Below, piece after piece: positions 1 through 4,445 of a stretch of DNA of 5,433 nt. A program made the position numbers and the translations under genes. The notes below the pieces were generated by a model that did not search any database, was not told the origin of the DNA, and saw only the letters and a program-made list of their open reading frames with translations. Positions within the stretch are counted from its first letter, which is position 1; each line of letters begins with the position of its first letter. This DNA comes from FEN-727 sp036508635 (GTDB taxonomy: Bacteria; Actinomycetota; Geothermincolia; Fen-727; Anoxymicrobiaceae): the NCBI GenBank assembly GCA_036508635.1, contig DATCGY010000330.1:1-5433 (forward strand), written 5' to 3'.

Positions 1-64
1 CCTGGCTATCCGCCCTCAACTCTTTCAGCATCTCCAGCATCATCTGCTCTCGCGAACCCGCCAC
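1..64 (-). CDS. Possible start of an unrecognised gene, cut by the window edge
   Basis: A short open frame can be read from a GTG at 64-62 out through the left edge. It gives VAGSREQMMLEMLKELRADS followed by Q. A purine-rich stretch (AGGGGGAG) lies just upstream of the GTG and could serve as a ribosome binding site, although the gap is short. The peptide looks like the start of an amphipathic helix rich in Met, Leu, Glu and Lys. The same frame is open further upstream, including a GTG near 100, so the start is uncertain. Nothing in 21 residues identifies a family. Its position 85 bases downstream of the ferredoxin gene and on the same strand would fit a further member of the hydrogenase cluster, but that is only inference from position. 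Confidence 0.35.
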   Translation of the reverse strand, partial: MAGSREQMMLEMLKELRADSQ

Positions 65-149
65 TGCTCCCCCTGTCGATTCATATTGCTTTTCACCCGA
101 CACACAAATATATATCGGAAAAATGTCCCAAGATGATGAGAACAAACAA
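65..149. other. AT-rich intergenic spacer downstream of the ferredoxin gene
   Basis: This is the longest non-coding gap in the window and is clearly more AT-rich than the surrounding genes, with a TATATAT tract at 109-115. On the minus strand a loose TTGGGA (131-126) lies upstream of that tract, but the spacing to a -10-like hexamer is only about 13 to 15 bases, so a promoter for the next gene is possible and not shown. Bases 97-118 can fold into a weak 8-bp stem containing two G-U pairs. It has no following U-run on either strand, so I do not call it a terminator. Confidence 0.4.
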
Positions 150-431
150 CTAGATAATTTTATTGGCCGGCCTCGTGGGGTAGAGGTCCGGCAGGTCGTC
201 GGCCGCCTTCTGGTCCAGAGTCATGACAATCGCGGCGGCCCGGCAGAACTCGACGCAGGTGAGGCAGCCGAAGCAGCTGGCGCTGTTTTCGACTTTCACG
301 CTCTGCATCTCGTCGTCCATCATGAAAACGGGTAGCTCTGCTCCAGGTCCGCTCTGCGGACAAAGCTTGAGGCAGTCGCCGCATTGTACGCAGCGCTCCC
401 GCATTATCTTTATATCCGGCGTACTAGACAC
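150..431 (-). CDS. Two-cluster (2x[4Fe-4S]) ferredoxin-like protein, hydrogenase electron-transfer subunit
   Basis: This 93-residue protein is probably the electron carrier or outer electron-transfer subunit of the adjacent hydrogenase. It has two cysteine motifs, each able to bind one [4Fe-4S] cluster: C14-x2-C17-x2-C20-x3-C24-P, and C53-x2-C56-x2-C59-x3-C63. The second lacks the usual proline and is followed by Arg. The two are separated by a 28-residue acidic, Met-rich linker, longer than in a minimal clostridial ferredoxin. There is no signal peptide or membrane segment, so it should be cytosolic. I chose the GTG at 431-429 because AGGAGG at 446-441 lies nine bases upstream; an internal ATG at codon 10 would leave only three residues before the first cysteine. 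The gene starts 13 bases after the large-subunit stop, and its SD overlaps that stop codon, which suggests translational coupling. The ferredoxin fold is certain from the motifs; the pairing with the hydrogenase is inferred from position. Confidence 0.88.
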   Translation of the reverse strand: MSSTPDIKIMRERCVQCGDCLKLCPQSGPGAELPVFMMDDEMQSVKVENSASCFGCLTCVEFCRAAAIVMTLDQKAADDLPDLYPTRPANKII

Positions 432-439
432 TCCCCGTT

Positions 440-447
440 CCCTCCTA
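440..447 (-). promoter_or_regulatory. Ribosome binding site of the ferredoxin gene, overlapping the upstream stop codon
   Basis: The minus strand reads TAGGAGGG here. The TAG is the stop codon of the hydrogenase large subunit, and its last two bases are the first two of the AGGAGG (446-441) that precedes the ferredoxin GTG by nine bases. A ribosome finishing the large subunit therefore stands on the SD of the next gene. This site decides the GTG start of the ferredoxin. Confidence 0.8.
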
Positions 448-1791
448 ATGGGTCCCACACGAAACGCAGGGACCAAAAGACCGGACCGCGAGCTGCAGGC
501 TCTGGGCCGCGGCCTCGCCGATCTCCACACCGGAGATAGATTTCTGCGCGAATCCGCTCAGGTGCTGGTTCAAGAGATCGTAGTTGAACTGAAGGGGGCT
601 TACTATCCTGTAACCCGCGATCTCCCCGTCCGAACCGATCTGCAGGTGGTGGACGAGCGAGCCACGAGGCGACTCTACGATAGCTAACCCTTCCGCCTCC
701 GTCATATCGATGGCGGCACATGGTTCTTTGACCCTCGGACGCTGGTCGAGAAGCAACCTCGCCTTCTCCCACGCCCAGATCACCTCTAGCGCCATGGCCG
801 ACAAAAACAGCATGTCCCTGTCCAGGGGATGGCCCCAGTGCTCGTGAGTCCTCGTGGCTTCGAGCTCGGCCCACGGCGTGTCGGTGTCAAAACCGACGTT
901 GACCCTTGCCATGGGTCCCACCAGGAGCGGAGTGAAATCACCCACTGTGACCGGTTTGACATAGCTCCAGGCGACCGTGTTCTCCGCCATCGACTCGTAG
1001 AATTCGTCGTGCCCGATGAACCGAGGCTCCCCGCCTTTGAATGGCGCAACAATCATGCAGTCTCCCATCAGGGCCGGATGCTCACGCATTGCAGAGGACA
1101 TGTAGAACCCATTGAGCGGTGTCTGGGTATCGATCATCTGCGTGTTGCGCCTGGTCAACATCTCGACAAGGCGCAGGACCTCTCGAAGGTCATGCTCGCA
1201 CCCTTCCATCAGGTCGCCGACCTTGGCGAAAGAAGGCCAGTCCGGGATGTAGGAGACACCACCAGGAACCACCACCGATGGATGGATCGGCAGCCCGGTC
1301 AGCAATGCGAGAGAATCAGCGAATGCGGATTGCACCGCCGTGAGTCTTCCGATGGTCTCCTGCTCGACCATGTAGATCCCGGCAACGTTGCGAACCCCGA
1401 CGTCGGACATCGGCAGAGCGAAGTCCGGCAGAGCCATGTACGTCGCTCTGAGAAGGTGGTCGAAGGCAAGCCACAGCCAGGTCAACAGCTCCCTGAACCA
1501 GAGCGCTGAGTCCGGGACCTCGCAGCCTGTCGCGTTTTCTATCGCGATGCAGGAAGCAAGCTGGTGAAAAGGACCGCATGAGCCACATACCCTCGAGACG
1601 ATCGAGGGAGCGCGCATCGCCGGGACCCCGGAGAGCATCTCCTCGAAACCTCGGAACTCGAGCCCCCTGAATCGCGCTTCGGTGACTTCCTGGTCGGGGG
1701 TAAAAAGGACTTCGATGTCCGCGCGGCCCTGTATCCTTGTCACCGGAAATATCCTTACTTTGTGTCCACCCAAATCTACGGATTCCGTCAA
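445..1791 (-). CDS. [NiFe]-hydrogenase large (catalytic) subunit, group 3-like, with altered active-site residues
   Basis: This 448-residue protein holds the NiFe(CN)2CO site that splits or forms H2. The N-terminal nickel-ligand motif is RVCGSCGPFH (C69, C72) and the C-terminal one is PCVSCGTH (C442, C445), with His448 as the last residue. RGFE (47-50), a likely PDF near 122-124 and the ESPRG stretch (373-377, canopy Arg376) match the family. Two conserved residues differ: the RIEGH motif reads RIQGR, placing Gln21 where the proton-gate Glu normally sits, and DPC reads GPC (Gly440). There is no C-terminal extension, so no maturation endopeptidase step should be needed. The start is TTG, supported by GGAG at 1801-1798 six bases upstream; the gene begins 13 bases after the small-subunit stop. 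No signal or membrane segment is seen, so it is cytosolic. The small subunit points to group 3 (MvhA/FrhA/HoxH-like); the subgroup is unsure. Maturation (hyp) genes are not in the window. Confidence 0.93.
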   Translation of the reverse strand: MTESVDLGGHKVRIFPVTRIQGRADIEVLFTPDQEVTEARFRGLEFRGFEEMLSGVPAMRAPSIVSRVCGSCGPFHQLASCIAIENATGCEVPDSALWFRELLTWLWLAFDHLLRATYMALPDFALPMSDVGVRNVAGIYMVEQETIGRLTAVQSAFADSLALLTGLPIHPSVVVPGGVSYIPDWPSFAKVGDLMEGCEHDLREVLRLVEMLTRRNTQMIDTQTPLNGFYMSSAMREHPALMGDCMIVAPFKGGEPRFIGHDEFYESMAENTVAWSYVKPVTVGDFTPLLVGPMARVNVGFDTDTPWAELEATRTHEHWGHPLDRDMLFLSAMALEVIWAWEKARLLLDQRPRVKEPCAAIDMTEAEGLAIVESPRGSLVHHLQIGSDGEIAGYRIVSPLQFNYDLLNQHLSGFAQKSISGVEIGEAAAQSLQLAVRSFGPCVSCGTH

Positions 1792-1804
1792 CTCTTGCTC
1801 CAGT

Positions 1805-2653
1805 TCAGTCTGTCGGCAATTTCTCGCCTGCGCGCGCCCATGTCACCGGGTCCCCGCGCGTGAAAAGGTACATTAACCTGAGCATGGCTTGAAGCTGGCC
1901 GGCCACCCTGTCTTCCCTGGTTCGCGTCGTAAGCGACACGTACTTGACCATATCGGAGAAGATCGAGTGTAGCTGTGAAGAAAGCACCATCTCCGAGGGG
2001 CCCCGGCATCCCGTGCAAACCGCCCCCCTCGAGGTGCACGCGGCGTGACACCCTCCACGCGTCACGGGCCCCAGGCATAGGTGCCCGGCGTTCAGATGGC
2101 ACGTCTCGGGTCCGGCCCCGTAGCTCGGATGCGGGTCCCACGATTCCATGTGGTTGCCGGTGACACGTTGCGGGCACTCCGAACAGACTGTAGCGTCGAA
2201 GTGAGGGGGGGTGTATCCCTCGAGCACCGACTTCAATGCCTCGAATATAAGGTTCGGAGGCGGTGGGCATCCCGGGATGTACAGCTCTATGTCCATCGTG
2301 CTGTCGAGCGGGAGCGCCCTATTCAGCAGGTAAGGTAGATCCATCTCCTCAGAGTCAGTTTCAGGTCTCGGCGCACCAGAACCACAAACACCGCCGTATA
2401 CCGCGCAGGAGCCAACTGCAATCACTTTCCTGCTTGTCCTTGCGATCTCACCGGCCACTTCGAGCTCTTCGCGGGTTCCAATGGCTCCGCAGGCTACAAC
2501 CACATCGGATGGAGATATCGAGCGGCGGTCCATGAGAGGACTCGAGAAAGAGAGCGTATGCTTTGAGAGGAGCGCGATCAGCGGCTCGCCGATGGCAAGC
2601 AGGGAGTTGTGGCAGCCGCCGCATGAGCTCATATCGACCGTAGCGACGTACAT
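1805..2653 (-). CDS. [NiFe]-hydrogenase small subunit, MvhG/FrhG-like (group 3), three [4Fe-4S] clusters
   Basis: This 282-residue subunit passes electrons from the NiFe site to a partner. The proximal-cluster ligands are visible: C11-x2-C14 (SSCGGCHNSLL), C83 in GSCAVYGG and C129 in IPGCPPPP. Eight further cysteines (157, 160, 185, 193, 202, 206, 213, 216) fall in a C-terminal domain with the pattern VCSEC, LCLGPVTRGGC and CTGCRGP. This closely resembles F420-non-reducing (MvhG) and F420-reducing (FrhG) hydrogenase small subunits and gives exactly enough ligands for two more clusters. There is no Tat signal (RRxFxK), so the enzyme should stay in the cytosol. The frame is open further upstream, but the ATG at 2653-2651 is preferred: it shares one base with the preceding TGA (TGATG), places CGGC at the expected distance from the N-terminus, and has AGGTGGAG upstream. 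Translation is probably coupled to the V4R gene. The family assignment is strong; the MvhG-like subgroup is my reading. Confidence 0.92.
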   Translation of the reverse strand: MYVATVDMSSCGGCHNSLLAIGEPLIALLSKHTLSFSSPLMDRRSISPSDVVVACGAIGTREELEVAGEIARTSRKVIAVGSCAVYGGVCGSGAPRPETDSEEMDLPYLLNRALPLDSTMDIELYIPGCPPPPNLIFEALKSVLEGYTPPHFDATVCSECPQRVTGNHMESWDPHPSYGAGPETCHLNAGHLCLGPVTRGGCHAACTSRGAVCTGCRGPSEMVLSSQLHSIFSDMVKYVSLTTRTREDRVAGQLQAMLRLMYLFTRGDPVTWARAGEKLPTD

Positions 2654-3135
2654 CAGGATCTCAACTCCACCTGGACTTTGCACGCCCTCGGGCCGCAGTG
2701 TCCAACCTTCATCTCGACCCTCTGCTCGAGAAGCACTTCCATGGAGCCGGCGATATAGCCGTGTAGTACCTGGCAGAGGATCCCACCGGGTGTGGTCCCG
2801 GCGCTCCTGGAAAGTGCCATCAGGGGGCATCGCCTGAAAATCATACAGATAGAGCAGCGCTCGCCGTTCTCGGACCAGAGGGAGTCGCTGCCCGGTTCCT
2901 GCCACCCCTCGTACATCCACAGCTCCTTGCTCTCTGTAAGCACCTGGGCCATGGCGGCCTCCATATTATCGACTGGTTCGTGGGGACGGCGGTGCTCTAA
3001 CCCAGCGTCCCTGCCAGCCTGATACATCATGGCCGGCGCTCCCTTGCCGAGAACACCCTCTCCGGCAGTATCCAGGACACTGGCAAGTCGCATAAGCATC
3101 TTAAGTTGAGCGTCCCCTCGTGCCGAACCGGCCAA
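2653..3135 (-). CDS. V4R-domain (4-vinyl-reductase-like) small-molecule binding protein
   Basis: This protein of about 160 residues resembles the V4R family (4-vinyl reductase domain, BchJ-like, 'hydrocarbon binding'). The C-terminal half shows the family pattern of a small hydrophobic helix (GGILCQVLHGYIAGSMEVLL), then a beta strand and paired cysteines (HCGPRACKVQVEL). Numbered from the TTG, cysteines lie at 94, 97, 103, 121, 147 and 152; the CSIC-x5-C group could bind a metal. V4R domains are known to bind small hydrophobic ligands, including tetrapyrrole intermediates in BchJ; the ligand here is unknown. No signal or membrane segment is seen. The start is uncertain: the TTG at 3135-3133 follows a six-G run by five bases, an in-frame GTG lies at 3153-3151 without an SD, and an ATG at 3099 has a distant AGGGGA. 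Its TGA shares one base with the hydrogenase small-subunit ATG, which implies co-translation and a role tied to the hydrogenase. The fold is recognised by eye only. Confidence 0.65.
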   Translation of the reverse strand: MAGSARGDAQLKMLMRLASVLDTAGEGVLGKGAPAMMYQAGRDAGLEHRRPHEPVDNMEAAMAQVLTESKELWMYEGWQEPGSDSLWSENGERCSICMIFRRCPLMALSRSAGTTPGGILCQVLHGYIAGSMEVLLEQRVEMKVGHCGPRACKVQVELRS

Positions 3136-3151
3136 TGGTACCCCCCGGTTC
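3125..3151. repeat. Perfect 7-bp inverted repeat (hairpin) at the mltG/V4R junction
   Basis: The arms GAACCGG (3125-3131) and CCGGTTC (3145-3151) are exact reverse complements around a 13-base loop. The stem starts eight bases after the mltG stop and overlaps the candidate start region of the V4R gene; the six-G run and the TTG largely lie in its loop and arm. No U-run follows, so it is not a classic terminator. It could be a processing site, a translational control hairpin or a weak attenuator separating the housekeeping genes from the hydrogenase genes. Confidence 0.5.
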
Positions 3152-3158
3152 ACAGCGG

Positions 3159-4031
3159 CTATTGCTGCTTCTGGTTGAGTTCCGCTTTCCAGCGCGCGAA
3201 TTGCTGGTAATCGGCGGTGAAGCTGTGCTTCCCGTTCGAACCCGTCAGTATGTAGTAGATGTAATCGGTGCTGGCCGGATGCAGGGCCGCCCTTATCGAC
3301 TCGAAACCCGGGTTGCAGATCGGGCCAGGCGGCAGCCCTTTGATCCTGTAGGTGTTGTACGGCGAATCTATCTCGACGTCTTTGTCTGAAAGCACCGGTT
3401 TGTTATACCCGAGCGCGTACTCCACGGTTGCGCATATGCCCAGCTTCATTCCTTTATGCAGCCTGTTGTATATCACCGAGGCGATAAGCGGCCTGTCCTC
3501 GGGCAGCTTCGCCTCTCTCTCTATCATGGACGCTATGACAACCACCTGGTAAGGAGTGACTCCGAGCGATTGAGCGCGGCTCCACTCAAGGTTTTCGGTC
3601 TCGATATTGAATTGCTTGAGCAACGTATTGATCAACCTGTGCGCCGTGGTCTGCGATGTAACATCGTACGTCTTTGGGAACAGGAACCCCTCGAGGTTGC
3701 GACCGGTCCCTGAGAGAAATCGGTAGTTGTAATCGTCCACCCCGAGCGCCGCCTGGAATTCCCTCACTGATATGTTCCCCTCGGTGACCTCGGCCACCTT
3801 CTCCTCGACCTGCTTGTTGGTGAGACCTTCGGGGAGAGTGATAGTGTAATTCTTGACCGCGGATTTCCTGTCGGACTGGATTTTCCTGTACGCAAGGTAC
3901 CCGGCGATTCCGGCGACAACGACTACTGCCAAGAGGGATGTCGCGACTATCAGGTTGCGTCGTCGGGCCCTTCGCCTCGCGCGGTGCAAGCGGAGGTGGG
4001 ACCTGGTCGGGTACTCGTTTTGATCGTGCAA
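3159..4031 (-). CDS. mltG: Endolytic murein transglycosylase MltG (YceG-like)
   Basis: MltG cleaves nascent peptidoglycan glycan strands in the outer face of the cytoplasmic membrane and is thought to release them from the synthesis machinery. The 290-residue protein has a strongly basic N-terminus (RARRRARRR, about 17-25), one membrane helix (about 26-48) and then an extracytoplasmic YceG domain. Recognisable motifs are LEGFLFPKTY (113-122), ASMIEREA with the catalytic Glu171, IASVIYNRLHKGM (183-195), SPYNTY (223-228) and GLPPGPICNPG (232-242). The length is slightly short for the family but all core motifs are present, so it appears complete. The start is TTG at 4031-4029, three bases after the ruvX stop, with GGGGG (4044-4040) eight bases upstream. 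Neighbouring alaS and ruvX upstream match the order common in Actinobacteria, where aroE often follows; here a hydrogenase cassette follows instead. Confidence 0.93.
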   Translation of the reverse strand: MHDQNEYPTRSHLRLHRARRRARRRNLIVATSLLAVVVVAGIAGYLAYRKIQSDRKSAVKNYTITLPEGLTNKQVEEKVAEVTEGNISVREFQAALGVDDYNYRFLSGTGRNLEGFLFPKTYDVTSQTTAHRLINTLLKQFNIETENLEWSRAQSLGVTPYQVVVIASMIEREAKLPEDRPLIASVIYNRLHKGMKLGICATVEYALGYNKPVLSDKDVEIDSPYNTYRIKGLPPGPICNPGFESIRAALHPASTDYIYYILTGSNGKHSFTADYQQFARWKAELNQKQQ

Positions 4032-4034
4032 GAG

Positions 4035-4445
4035 TCATTCCCCCGGCAGGCTATCCATGTAAGTCCTGAGAATCAGTGCGGCCGCCAGCCGGTCGGACGC
4101 CTCTTTCTTCCTGCCTCGCTTGACCCCACCCTGTACAAGGACCGCTTCGGCTTCCCTGGTCGTCAGCCTTTCGTCGACGTATTCGAGCGGAACCTCCAGC
4201 CTCGCGGCAAGGCTTTCCGCGAAATCTCTGACTAACTCCACCTGTTTCCCCTCGGTACCATCCATCCTCAAAGGGAGGCCGACCACCAGTCTCTCCGCGC
4301 CGGCTTCCCTGGCGATTTCGGCGATACGTTCGGCGGCCTTGTCGTCTCGAGGGACTGTTTCCAGAGGCTGCGCCGTAACGCCCGCCGGGTCACTCAACGC
4401 AACCCCGACTCGCGCTTCTCCAACGTCAAGACCTAGCAACCTCAA
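4035..4445 (-). CDS. ruvX: RuvX/YqgF family RNase H-fold nuclease (putative pre-16S rRNA nuclease)
   Basis: This 136-residue protein is a full-length member of the YqgF/RuvX family, which has a RuvC/RNase H-like fold and is implicated in 16S rRNA 5'-end processing and sometimes in Holliday junction resolution. The acidic active-site residues are visible: Asp7 in GLDVGEARVGVALSD, Glu92 in YVDERLTT and Asp118 in KKEASDRLAAALIL. The VVGLPLRMDGTEG segment (54-66) is also typical. The start is TTG at 4445-4443: an in-frame TAG lies directly upstream, so no earlier start is possible, and GGAGGG (4457-4452) is well placed before it. This TTG overlaps the alaS stop (TTGA), so translation is likely coupled. 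The protein is cytosolic. Confidence 0.95.
   Translation of the reverse strand: MRLLGLDVGEARVGVALSDPAGVTAQPLETVPRDDKAAERIAEIAREAGAERLVVGLPLRMDGTEGKQVELVRDFAESLAARLEVPLEYVDERLTTREAEAVLVQGGVKRGRKKEASDRLAAALILRTYMDSLPGE

Noticed and set aside
97..118. Possible transcription terminator hairpin after the ferredoxin gene
   Set aside because: The stem needs two G-U pairs, is AU-rich and lacks a U-run on the 3' side on either strand.
432..530. N-terminal extension of the ferredoxin frame
   Set aside because: It runs through the conserved C-terminal coding sequence of the large subunit and is Arg/Pro-rich; the GTG at 431 has an AGGAGG at good spacing.
829..1509. 226-codon open frame on the plus strand
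   Set aside because: It lies entirely antisense to the hydrogenase large subunit, whose motifs are unmistakable, and its translation shows no recognisable domain; GC-rich antisense frames are often open.
1788..2270. 160-codon minus-strand frame overlapping the small subunit
   Set aside because: A frame-shifted shadow of the small subunit; its translation has no domain, while the other frame carries all twelve cluster cysteines.
2560..2653. Tat export signal on the hydrogenase small subunit
   Set aside because: No twin-arginine motif or hydrophobic leader precedes CGGC; the protein begins only ten residues before the first cluster ligand, so it is cytosolic.
2654..2920. Upstream extension of the hydrogenase small-subunit frame
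   Set aside because: It overlaps the V4R gene, has an arginine-rich, low-conservation look, and the ATG at 2653 with the TGATG overlap places the CGGC motif at the usual distance from the N-terminus.
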